Shown: positions 54,367 to 64,000 of the stretch, piece after piece
Layout of the letters: every line of letters begins with the position of its first letter
Position numbering within the stretch: the stretch's first letter is position 1
Assembly (NCBI GenBank): GCA_049724395.1
Contig: JAUGWO010000226.1
Span: forward strand, 62,001-126,000
Direction: 5' to 3'
Length of the DNA: 64,000 nucleotides
DNA from: Spongospora subterranea f. sp. subterranea
Lineage: Eukaryota; Endomyxa: Phytomyxea; Phytomyxea; Plasmodiophorida
Made by a program: the position numbers and the translations under genes
Notes under the pieces: model-generated
Database searches by the model: none
Seen by the model: only the letters and a program-made list of their open reading frames with translations
Told to the model about the DNA's origin: nothing

Positions 54367-56807
54367 ATGGAGGTCAACCATGATGATGATGATGATGAAA
54401 TCCTGGCAGAGATTCCCGTCTATTACAATTCCTCATTGAACCAGAAACTCGATTTACTCAATTTTCCACTGCGAACCACTGAAAACCCTTACGACGGTTC
54501 TAGCGCCAATCTGTTACTGATTTCTGTTCACGACTGATGATCGATGATCAGGTCCTGATCTTGGTGTTCTCACGAAATTACAGGTGAAACCTGTCCAGAA
54601 GGCGCTACTCCTTGAGTATGTGAAAGAGCCCAGGAAATTCGACGACGACACAAACATGAACGACGACGACGACGAGACGACATCGTTCCTATTGTCATCT
54701 CAGTGTATCAGCCCTAAATCAGAGTACACCATTGGGTGTATGGTTGATGGCCATCTACAGCTCCTACCACTCTCCACCGTAATACCCCTTTTATCCATCG
54801 TCGTGTCAATGTCGTGTTCATCCACATGGCACAATGTAGATATTCGCCATGCGCCCCGATTTCACGGCCGTCGATAGCGCAGCGACCGCCGCCAAATCGG
54901 CCAGGTTGGATGACGCAACCGCCAACAAGCAGGGCGGTGCCGTGACCGCTGCGCCGAAAGAAGTCCTATTGAGGGCGGCGCAAGCGAAATCGTCGGGCGG
55001 TGATTCATCAGATGTGAAAAAGACCTACCAGATGATCAAACAAGTCAGGGATGCCGAGAAATGGATCACATATCGTGTAATATCTCCCATCTTATTCGTA
55101 TATTTGGGGGTCCGGCTAATTAATCAGGATCGAACAGGTTGAACAGGCTGAAAGCGAGAGCTCGATTGCGGAACGGACAGCGCTGTTCAGTTCGGCGCCG
55201 CAACACAACCGGATTCCGATGGATTTAGGGTTCATGCCCTATATATCCCGATTATGCTCTGAACGAGGCCAGAAGAATTCTTTAGCTGAATCAGACGAAT
55301 CCGTACAGTCTCGTGCCGTTAAACTTCTCAAGAATGGTCACTATCACCGGTCGTTGTTGTTTTTTTATCGTTGTTGCTGATTTTATCGCCCAGCTGGTGT
55401 ATTACAGTTTGAGGAGTTGTGCGATCTGCTCGCTCTGCGGGGTGAATCGTCGCGAACCGAATTGCTGAAAGTGTTATCCAGTCGCGCACAGCTAGTTCAA
55501 AATTGTTGGGTTCCGAAAAGGTGGGGTGTTGAACTCGTTCGCCCGTCCTCAGTAATCCAATCTGATTCGCCCTCCCGTTTGTTTCCAGTTCTTTACTGTT
55601 TAGTGGTCGTGCTGCTGTCGCCCGAGACGCGCTACTACAGGCTATTCTCTCGCGATCTCAGGATCAAGTTCTCGACGTTTACCGAGATCGCCAAGCTCGA
55701 TTTGGAAATGTCACGACAGATTATACAGTCGGTCGCCGTAAGTTCATCTTGGGATTTTCGGATCGGTTCTAGTTCAGTTCGTAACGCGTCCTGTAGATTT
55801 TTGATCTGACTCAAAGGGAATGGGTGTTCAAGCGTTCTTATGATGAAACCTTTGGTGCCGCTCATCCTGGTGTTGTTGCTGATCAGAAGAGCGTCCTTCG
55901 TCGCCTGGATTTACAAGCTGGTCGTAAACCGGAGTCGAAGGAAGTGAAGGTAATTTGACCAAATATTGTGGGTTTCTGGAAATCGACGGGTTTTGGCAGG
56001 TTTTAAAGGTTGAAAAGATGCCAGCGGTGGCCAAAGATGTCCCGGCACAAGTTGTGGGGAAAGACGCCCCAGCACCAGGTGTGGTGAAGGATGGTTCACC
56101 GGCAGTTGTGGCGAAAGATGAAGGAGCGAGCGCACCTGTGATTGTATCGGCCTTGAGGAGAGGAGCGGTACACACCCTGCTCTTCCGTTTGTCGATTAAT
56201 ATGAGTTAGTTTCAAATAGGTTGATCAGATCGACCAATCGTTGTTGCGCGATTTCATACACTCCGTTTTCGAATCTGAGGGCGTCGTAACGGCCGCGAAG
56301 CTCGTCAAGATTGTACGAGAAAGATCAAACCTTCCGAATTGTTCCAACATCGGCCTGGAAGTTATTCACCCGTTATTAGACAGTATCGCTTGTCCATTCA
56401 ATTCAGCGTTCTGCAGGTAATGACATGTCCAATCACCGCGTCACGCTCGAAAATTTGACGCGATCGACAGATCTTCGATCGACGGACCGGATAATCTAGA
56501 GCTGAATTTGTTCCGGGCGGCGGCGATAGAGATGTTCAACGCGGCACCGTTAGATGCGTTTAAGAAAGCGGATATCAAAAAGGAATTGTTCCGGCGGACG
56601 GGGAAAGAGCTCCCTGATAAGTACTCGAATGTTTCGATCCTGAAATTTCATGGCCTCTAACAGTGAAGCAAATAGGATTTATATGAAACTGGCAAAAGAG
56701 CTGGCAATTGCAACGAGATGTACGTTTGTTCTGCACTCGTTTCTGGTTCCTTCATTCTCTGATCATCAGTTCCTGTAGCGAGCTGGACCGCTAAAACGGG
56801 CCACTAG
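54367..56807 (+). CDS. POLR3E: RNA polymerase III subunit RPC5 (C37/POLR3E)
   Basis: Pol III subunit that pairs with RPC4 and acts in initiation and termination. ATG at 54367 opens MEVNHDDDDDEILAEIPVYY, then SLNQKLDLLNFPLRTTENPY, the RPC5 dimerisation strand. Later exons: KPVQKALLLEYVKEPRKFDD, YTIGCMVDGHLQLLPLSTV, MRPDFTAVDSAA, VKKTYQMIKQVRDAEKW and FEELCDLLALRGESSRTELL. LSSRAQLVQNCWVPKR, LTQREWVFKRSYDETFGA and HPGVVADQK correspond to the RPC5 winged-helix and D-x-E-F/HPDVVxxQ region. An Ala/Val/Lys repeat linker (VAKDVPAQVVGKDAPAP) precedes C-terminal winged helices (LLRDFIHSVFESEGVVTAAK; ADIKKELFRRTGKELPDKYS). The final exon after a phase-1 intron ends ASWTAKTGH, like the family's W-x-LK end. 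Inner exon edges are approximate. Longer than yeast C37, similar to animal RPC5. Confidence 0.8.
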
Positions 56808-56870
56808 GACCAACATTCTGTGGGAATCATTCGCCGTACACCTGTGTATTTCTAGATAAATTAATTTATT

Positions 56871-57587
56871 TCAAAAGAGACTCGATATCTGTGATAGAGG
56901 ACGACGCCACGTATTCGGATTCGTCGGTGAGGGGAACTGAACCTCTGGATAACGGTAGGAGGATGACCAACCACCCATCGGAATCGGGCTACAGAGCAAC
57001 ACACCATTATCGACCAGGAGATGATCGGGGCAATGGGGCGAACAACGAACCAGATCGTATAGGAGCTGAGGTGACTTGGACACCGCTTGATTCACCTCGA
57101 TAATGGATCCTTTGAGTGGCGCCATCACTTCAATGATGGATCCATCGGCACACGTTATATGACAGATCTCGGTTTTACCCACGAAAATGGCTTGACATCC
57201 ATGTTTTCGCTGAAAACAAACAGATCGGGTTGAGCGAACGCGAAACAAAGAGTTTCAATTTTTTTAAGATACCTTGCCAGACACCATAGTTTTGGTCAGA
57301 TCACTGTTGAAATCGCACTTGATTGGGCGCTTATCTGGATCTGTCCTACATATATGACCAGGCGCTAGACCGATCACAAGAATACCATTGGAGTGCTGGC
57401 TGTCGTATTGGGAATTGGTGAGAACGCGCCGCCTTCCCCCGATCAGTGACACAACTTACTGAACATATAGATGGGTTTTCGGGCAATATCTCCTACAATA
57501 ATATCGATATAAAGGACCCTGAAAATCCCTAAACCCCATATGAGATCGATCGGAACCCATCGAACCCATCAAATCAGCCGAATTCAT
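56871..57587 (-). CDS. ABITRAM: Abitram/FAM206 family protein
   Basis: Small protein with a lipoyl/biotinyl-attachment-like fold; the animal protein binds actin and modulates transcription. ATG at 57587 (MNSADLMGSMGSDRSHMGF) leads to LYRYYCRRYCPKTHLYV, then, after an in-phase intron with a strong GTAAGT donor, QHSNGILVIGLAPGHI, matching the animal RYFTRWYKPD and LQHSNRICVITLAESH blocks. The last exon has KTEICHITCADGSIIEVMAP and GSIIEVNQAVSKSPQLL, equivalent to the family's G-R-L-x-E-V-N-E-x-x-x-x-P-S-L-L. The C-terminal region to 56871 is diverged. It is head to head with RPB12, 215 bp apart. Confidence 0.75.
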
Positions 57588-57802
57588 CCCGTTCTCAATC
57601 CGCAATGCCGTCCTGCAGGTCCTTCCCCGACCATGAAACGTCAAAGGCGCTACAGCTGATAAGGCCGTCCGGCAATAATTCGGACCTGCGGAGTTGGCGA
57701 TACTCGTGGGCAGTTGCCGAGCGGGGAAAGGCGATATCGGGCAAGGTGATGTCGACAGGAATGTCGGATAATGTGGTGTCGGGTCCTGGGGATCAGGCGG
57801 CC

Positions 57803-58103
57803 ATGATCTTATCGGCCGGTCTCCCTCCTTGTACGGCCGATGGCCCGTCCGGATTCCTTTGTGGTGATTGCGGGTAATGGTCTTGTCGTGGGATTCCCAG
57901 ACCCCGATATTTACTGATCCCCGGTTTCCGTTCAGAGCGGACAACGTGATTCGTGCCAAGGACGCCATCCGCTGCCGCGAATGTGGATATCGTATATTAT
58001 ATAAGAAACGACAGAGAATCTGTAATTGGATCATATCGGTTTCCCAATGACACAAATTCTGACGACCGTTTATGGATCAGGTCGACAGTTATTAGCCAGA
58101 TAG
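57803..58103 (+). CDS. POLR2K: RNA polymerase I/II/III subunit RPABC4 (Rpb12)
   Basis: Zinc-ribbon subunit shared by the three nuclear RNA polymerases. Exons 57803-57873, 57936-58021 and 58081-58103, all in phase, giving 59 aa, the usual size. The zinc ligands are C-G-D-C ([18 protein letters not shown]) and C-R-E-C ([18 protein letters not shown]), and the C-terminus is RQLLAR, like the family's x-x-x-x-AR end. The intron in the last Arg-rich segment is exact. It converges with EFL1, 99 bp away. Confidence 0.93.
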
Positions 58104-58202
58104 CGATTTCATCTCTTCCCATTATCATATTAAATCTGCCAAAACCCCATTCCATCTCAGGGATTTTATCGTCGGATTCCATAGGTTTATTGGAATATGG
58201 TG

Positions 58203-61137
58203 TTAGCTGTGTTTAGATGTTGATTGTTTCTCGGCGTGTTCTACAATATGCTCCTTGACGTGTAATCCCTTTCTTCTTCTGACTCTGTCCACCAGCTCGC
58301 GAGCGAAATTGGATTTCGTGCCCGCAGCGACCCCAAACTCCTCAATCTCTTCCGCCGTTGTCGGAACCCAATCGGGATCCTGCTGAAGCGGCTCCCAATG
58401 GCTGAACAGCAATTGCGGCGCTGCCGATCCGCTTGTTCTCGACCGCAGCTCTTGCGATAGGCCGATACTCGACTCGACAGGAACGATCGACTCCACCACG
58501 AATATATCGGTTCCCTCGATCATTTCGTCCCGAACCGTTCGTCCCCGTCGTCGCGCTAGAACATTGCACAGGTTCCCGAGCTGATTCGATGTGCATTGCA
58601 GCTGAACACGGTACATGGCTTCGACTAATCTAGGAGAACCAGCTACGAATCCGCCTCTAATCGCGCTCTTCATTGCTCCCCGTAGTTGCCGATCGAGGTC
58701 GATCTCGGCGATCCCGTTGAGGTCGTCGGGGTTGAATCGGACGTCATCCACAATAACGGCGACCCCCATCATTGGCTCTTCGCACAGCGTCCCCGCCAAC
58801 ATCCCCGCCTGAAACCCGCCGATAAATCCACGATCGATGATTTCGGTCGATTGCGATGGCGAGTAGTCGAATATGAGGAGATTGGCGGCGGCTCGAGATG
58901 GTCCAAATGCGCCGATCCTCCCATCCACGTTCAATTGTTGCCATCCATTAGCAGTTCTTAACGACTCGATACATTGCTGTGCGAGTTGGCCAGTTGGAAC
59001 TTGTCCTGATTCCTCCAGTAATAGCGCCATTCCCGACGGTAACGGGCGAATTGTGATATCGAAATGGATCATGTTGTCGCGGGTTTGCCCCGACGCCTTC
59101 CCAACTCCACATATCGTCTCGCGAAACGGGATCACGGGCGGGGAGACGCGTATCGCGATCCCGACGGCGAAACGGTCTTTGAGATCCCGTAAACACCGTT
59201 CGAGATGGAGCTCACCGGACGTGACCAGATGAATCTGACCCGATTGATGGAACACAACATCGATATTCGGATCGGCATGAGCTAAGAGCCGGAGACCGGC
59301 CGAGAGAGCTGATAGATCACCGGTACGATGAGGTTCCACAGCGACGCGAACGATAGGGGATGAGGCGAAATGGGAGATCTTGAACGGTTTCAGGTGTTGG
59401 TAGGACGAGATCGTGGCGGCCGATAGAACATGTGATGACAGACCGGCGATCGCCAGGATCTGGCCGGCGTGCCCCTCGGATATGGGCTCGAGATCGGCGC
59501 CCATCACGCTGAACAGCTTGAGAGTGCCGGCCGGGACGACGACCCGATGGTTGTCGCCTGATTCCTGAGACCCATCGCCTTCATAACGGGGTAGGAACAC
59601 GTATAATGGCACATCCGATCGTAATCGGCCAGAGAATACACGACCCAACGCCATAAACGGCTCTTCCGCCCCTGTTGAGTTCGTCGGGTCATGAACGGGT
59701 TCAGGCTCGTGAACCTCCCGTGGGCCATCGCGCTGTGCTTCGTCCGATCTGACATAGGGACGACGCTGATACGTTGTTCGCGAACTGTGAGTGAACTGCG
59801 ATGGGTCGACGGCGATCATTTTCGCGATCACAACTAATATCGGGTCATCGTAGGAAGAGGAACACGACAACGTTGACGACTTGAGCTCGGCTGGAGCGGA
59901 GTCTAATCCACCCGGCCAGATCTTGGCCAAACGATCAGTCGCCCTGACAGGGCTCGGCAGGTGATCAAGACACATATCGAGTATGGATTGAGCGAGCGGG
60001 TACCAGGAGCGCATGATGGCCTGAAGGCGGGTCCGGCCATCGCGGCTCTGCACATCACGACGGGCGACCGATAACGACAGCTTGGCGATCAGTTTATCGA
60101 TCTGACCGACACATCAAATGAGTCTCAAATACGGGGGCGGAATGGGAATCGCTCGATAACCTTATCGGTATCGACGATTGCCGCGTTAACACATTCATAG
60201 GTTTGCCATATACTCGTTAGAACATATTGTACAAACATCGGTTGAGATATCGTATTAGTCGCTTTCCGTGATAAACTCTTCGTTTTCGGGTTGTAATAGA
60301 ATTCGCCCCAGAGCACCTTCAGCAGAGCGTCCTCGTTCATGCCCAGCAGTTTCGAGTAGAACCGCGACGCGTCCTTGATGGTAAACGCCCATCCTTCGGA
60401 GGCGCTGGCGAATGCGACATTGCCCAGTTCGGGGGAGAACACAATCTGATCGTGATAATCATCGGCCAGATCGGTGTTGAACGCTGCCGACATCAGATCT
60501 GCCGTGTGGAATGTGGACACCAGGGCGTTCACCTGTTCGATAACCTGACGGCACCGATGGTATGCCTCGGATGGCGATAACTTCAGCTCCACGATCAGGC
60601 GGTCCATCTTATTCAACACCAGACACGGTTTAACGCCCTCATTCCAGGCCTGTTTGTCGCCATGTTTAGCGCCATGGCAATATCGGACATGGGGGTAAAG
60701 GGAGATCACCTCTCGTAGGACGCTCTGGGTTTGGACCTGGACGCCTTCGACGACGTCGACCAGGACCAAAGCGCCATCGCATAGACGTGTGGCTGTTGAT
60801 ACTTCACTACTGAAATCGATATGACCAGGAGAATCAACAAGATTGATGAGATGGTTTCGGAATGAGAGTGCGATCGATGACGATTTCATTGTAATACATC
60901 GCTCCTGTTCATCTGGTCGATTATCGAGATACCTCACCTGACCTGCCATTCTATTAGATATTATCCCATTAGAGCTGATCAGGTAATCGCTCAGGGTCGT
61001 CTGATCGTCATTATATCAATAGAGGAGACATACGAGAACCTGGAAGGACTCACCTTCCCATGGTCAACATGAGCTAATATACAGACATTACGAATGTGTT
61101 CCGGGTCAGAGCACAGCTTATTAACTAAGGCGGCCAT
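58203..61137 (-). CDS. EFL1: Elongation factor-like GTPase 1 (EFL1/Ria1)
   Basis: Cytoplasmic EF2-like GTPase that, with SBDS, evicts eIF6 from nascent 60S subunits. ATG at 61137; exon 1 (61137-61052) ends inside G1 (NVCILAHVDHGK) and exon 2 starts TTLSDYLISSNGIISNRMAG at 61000. Further G motifs: ITMKSSSIALSF, LVDSPGHIDFSSEVSTATRL (G3) and LVLNKMDRLIVEL (G4). EFL1-specific segments: VQYVLTSIWQTYECV, SWYPLAQSILDMCLDHLPSP, MALGRVFSGRLRSDVPLYVF, PIVRVAVEPHRTGDLSAL, RPLPSGMALLLEESGQVP and GFQAGMLAGTLCEEPMMGV. The C-terminus EHIVEHAEKQ is diagnostic. It is about 930 aa, a little shorter than animal EFL1 because of smaller insertions. The short intron near 60054-60124 is needed but its exact edges do not fit phase as read. 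Confidence 0.92.
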
Positions 61138-61194
61138 AGAAGGTTATCGCCAGGAGATTGGGCAATAACCGCAATCTTTATGAAAACGACGCCT

Positions 61195-62750
61195 GGTTGG
61201 GTGTAGTGGTTGTCAGGGTTGGGAGAGGGACGATAGCACTGTGAGCAGAGTGAGAGCGGCCTCGGTTGACTGTTGGGTGTAGTGGTTGTCAGGGTTGGGA
61301 GAGGGACGATAGCACTGTGAGCAGAGTGAGAGCGGCCTCGGTTGACGGTTGGGTATAGAGGTTGTCAGGGTTGGGAGAGGGACGATAGCACTGTGAGCAG
61401 TGTGAGAGCGGCCTCGGTTGACTGTTGGGTGTAGTGGTTGTCAGGGTTGGGAGAGGGACGATAGCACTGTGAGCAGAGTGAGAGCGGCCTCGGTTGACGG
61501 TTGGGTATAGAGGTTGTCAGGGTTGGGAGAGGGACGATAGCACTGTGAGCAGTGTGAGAGCGGCCTCGGTTGACTGTTGGGTGTAGTGGTTGTCAGGGTT
61601 GGGAGAGGGACGATAGCACTGTGAGCAGTGTGAGAGCGGCCTCGGTTGACTGTTGGGTGTAGTGGTTGTCAGGGTTGGGAGAGGGTTGGGAGAGGGACGA
61701 TAGCACTGTGAGCAGAGTGAGAGCGGCCTCGGTTGACGGTTGGGTATAGAGGTTGTCAGGGTTGGGAGAGGGACGATAGCACTGTGAGCAGTGTGAGAGC
61801 GGCCTCGGTTGACTGTTGGGTGTAGTGGTTGTCAGGGTTGGGAGAGGGACGATAGCACTGTGAGCAGTGTGAGAGCGGCCTCGGTTGACGGTTGGGTGTA
61901 GTGGTTGTCAGGGTTGGGAGAGGGACGATAGCACTGTGAGCAGAGTGAGAGCGGCCTCGGTTGACTGTTGGGTGTAGTGGTTGTCAGGGTTGGGAGAGGG
62001 ACGATAGCACTGTGAGCAGTGTGAGAGCGGCCTCGGTTGACTGTTGGGTGTAGTGGTTGTCAGGGTTGGGAGAGGGACGATAGCACTGTGAGCAGAGTGA
62101 GAGCGGCCTCGGTTGACTGTTGGGTGTAGTGGTTGTCAGGGTTGGGAGAGGGACGATAGCACTGTGAGCAGTGTGAGAGCGGCCTCGGTTGACGGTTGGG
62201 TGTAGTGGTTGTCAGGGTTGGGAGAGGGACGATAGCACTGTGAGCAGTGTGAGAGCGGCCTCGGTTGACGGTTGGGTGTAGTGGTTGTCAGGGTTGGGAG
62301 AGGGACGATAGCACTGTGAGCAGTGTGAGAGCGGCCTCGGTTGACGGTTGGGTGTAGTGGTTGTCAGGGTTGGGAGAGGGACGATAGCACTGTGAGCAGT
62401 GTGAGAGCGGCCTCGGTTGACTGTTGGGTGTAGTGGTTGTCAGGGTTGGGAGAGGGACGATAGCACTGTGAGCAGTGTGAGAGCGGCCTCGGTTGACGGT
62501 TGGGTGTAGTGGTTGTCAGGGTTGGGAGAGGGACGATAGCACTGTGAGCAGTGTGAGAGCGGCCTCGGTTGACGGTTGGGTGTAGTGGTTGTCAGGGTTG
62601 GGAGAGGGACGATAGCACTGTGAGCAGTGTGAGAGCGGCCTCGGTTGACTGTTGGGTGTAGTGGTTGTCAGGGTTGGGAGAGGGACGATAGCACTGTGAG
62701 CAGTGTGAGAGCGGCCTCGGTTGACGGTTGGGTGTAGTGGTTGTCAGGGT
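61195..62750. repeat. Minisatellite, 76-bp unit, about 20 copies
   Basis: Unit contains GTGTAGTGGTTGTCAGGGTT, GGGAGAGGGACGATAGCACT and GTGAGCAGTGTGAGAGCGGC. Variable sites: TGTAGTGG or TATAGAGG, GCAGAG or GCAGTG, and TTGACTG or TTGACGG. One copy (about 61670-61695) has an extra GGGTTGGGAGA. The array begins about 60 bp upstream of the EFL1 ATG, so it may lie within or beside its promoter. Confidence 0.97.
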
Positions 62751-63105
62751 TACCTACCTTGGTCTGGCGATCAACCACTCTCTTATTTCATGGTTGCTCA
62801 TGTGATATCGCTAATCTCTCTTTATGTGAATTCCTTATTCTTTTAGTGATTACTCCTATATCTGTAATATATTCCTGTTGTTATTGATTAGACCTGGAAT
62901 GTGTATCTGGAACTGTAGGTCGTTAATTTCGAGGGCGAAACAAGTGCACTATCAGAGTTGTCTCATAACACACTCCTAAACGTTGTTCGCCCCTCTAAGA
63001 CATATTGTGATATGACAATATAAATTGGTACAGACTGCACCACCAATATGACCAGGCGGTGGTCCATTATCAGCCGATATCGGCCTGACACTTTCACCAC
63101 ATCCA
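62751..63105. other. Spacer between minisatellite and membrane-protein gene
   Basis: AT-rich spacer. A short minus-strand frame (62976-63179) runs past the stop of the next gene in another frame and is not supported. Confidence 0.4.
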
Positions 63106-63745
63106 TTAGTCACCTTTCTCCATTTCATCTGAAAGTAAAATGGCGCCCCAGAACAACTGCAATCCCAGAGAGATCTCAAAGATGAATAAGAGAGACCCGG
63201 TAAATATGATGTTGAATAACGGATGACCCCTGATGACGTATAATATCGCCATCACCGTCGTTAAGAGTGATCACGAACACGACCAGTAATATTGTACATG
63301 TCCTATTGTACCCACGAAATAATCGGGTCTTCAATGAACAAATTGAATTGTCTGACACATGTGAATGTGACAATTGGCGATTCCAAAAAACGCGGATGAT
63401 ATAATGGTGACAACAAACGCCATTCCGCCGTTTTGATTAACAAAAAAGAGCATTGCTGGAACAGGAAGATAGGAAGATTTGAAGTTGAGAAGTGACCGCA
63501 CGACACCGAAGATGAATGACATTAGTGGTGTATTGGCACATGGCGATACACATTGCCAAATGAGGATAACCCATTTTATTGCACATAAACCGCATAAACC
63601 AATCCACCGACAGTAAACCGATGAAGAAAGTTGGACCTGTGGAGCAAACCATGTTAGATATATCGGGTTTAATGATAGGTCCTGATCTTGTAATGGGCGA
63701 CATCAATCGCCAGATATCAAACGGGGCAACACCAATGTCCAGCAA
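63106..63745 (-). CDS. Multi-pass membrane protein, possibly TLC-domain-like; 5' end uncertain
   Basis: Several minus-strand exons encode hydrophobic helices: about 63745-63650 (DIGVAPFDIWRLMSPIT), about 63640-63560 (TFFIGLLSVDWFMRFMC, then PHLAMCIAMCQYTT), about 63460-63370 after a GTTCCAG acceptor (AMLFFVNQNGGMAFVVTIIS, then SAFFGIANC) and the last exon about 63250-63106 (HPLFNIIFTGSLLFIFEISL, then GLQLFWGAILLSDEMEKGD and a stop). The N-G segment inside a helix and the final L-Q-x-F-W helix recall TLC-domain proteins, but no decisive motif is seen. Start and exon edges are not fixed; the gene may extend toward the right edge. Confidence 0.4.
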
Positions 63746-64000
63746 TTTGGCGTCAACTTTTCGGATTTGTGCAGTACCTGTTATCGAATAATATCCCAGC
63801 GAGTGTCAGAAATTAGAGAGAGGTCAGCTGTTGTCAGACCGTTGCCGTTTGAATAATAAGGGAATATAAGGCCGTCCAAGACTCTGAGGGAGAATCAGTT
63901 GTTCAAGTTTCGCGGTTCTTTAAACACCTGATGCGATCACAATAGAACAGAACAAGGAAATGACAACAGAAAAGGGAAAGAGAGAAACAGGGGATGAGGT
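63746..64000. other. Right-edge stretch
   Basis: No frame is recognised. It may contain first exons or the promoter of the membrane-protein gene. Confidence 0.3.

Noticed and set aside
57456-58055. 199-codon minus-strand open frame as a separate gene
   Set aside because: Its 3' part is the first exon of Abitram; the 5' part lies opposite RPB12 and has no start or domain of its own.

Overview
This window is nuclear DNA from a flagellated unicellular eukaryote. Genes are close together on both strands. Most are split by short GT-AG introns of about 30-90 nt, often with a CTAAC/CTAAT branch-like motif. No rRNA, tRNA or CRISPR array was recognised. Several products act in cilia or flagella: IFT81, a Jouberin/AHI1 orthologue, an SCLT1-like coiled coil and a CatSper-type Ca2+ channel. 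Together with the intron style, this points to a zoosporic lineage such as a chytrid, blastoclad, aphelid or relative. The exact phylum cannot be fixed from sequence alone.

Layout. 0.6-5.3 kb: gamma-SNAP, mitochondrial ribosomal protein uL29m, a weak unassigned gene and the CatSper-like channel. 6.3-10 kb: a SANT/Myb-like protein and a TMEM184/DUF300 membrane protein. 12-17.9 kb: a cullin tail to tail with a small unknown gene, then an 11-exon CDT1 carrying a PIP-box-like sequence. 18.2-19.0 kb: a 53-bp minisatellite. 19.2-27.2 kb: IFT81, an aldehyde dehydrogenase and a DDX24/Mak5 helicase. 27.8-31.4 kb: the SCLT1-like protein and uL10m. 32.2-41.4 kb: AHI1, a two-pore K+ channel of unusual layout, GUCD1 and COG3. 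41.4-46.6 kb: a graveyard of mobile elements, including a Tc1/mariner element with CTCCCTCCGT termini folded head to head, transposase 3' ends tail to tail, a recombinase-like fragment and an RT scrap. 46.9-51.9 kb: a TKL kinase, a NAK-family pseudokinase fused to an ANTH-like domain, and MSS4/RABIF. 52-58.1 kb: small unknown genes, RPC5 (Pol III), Abitram and RPB12 (Pol I/II/III). 58.2-61.1 kb: EFL1. 61.2-62.75 kb: a 76-bp minisatellite. 63.1-63.8 kb: a multi-pass membrane protein.

Functional themes are ribosome production (EFL1, DDX24, two mitoribosomal proteins, two RNA polymerase subunits), membrane traffic (gamma-SNAP, COG3, MSS4, NAK-ANTH), replication licensing (CDT1, near a cullin) and flagellar biology. 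Gene models were built by hand from reading frames, splice consensus and remembered family features. Exon edges marked as exact keep codon phase; others are approximate. At least two genes show apparent single-base frame breaks that may be assembly errors.
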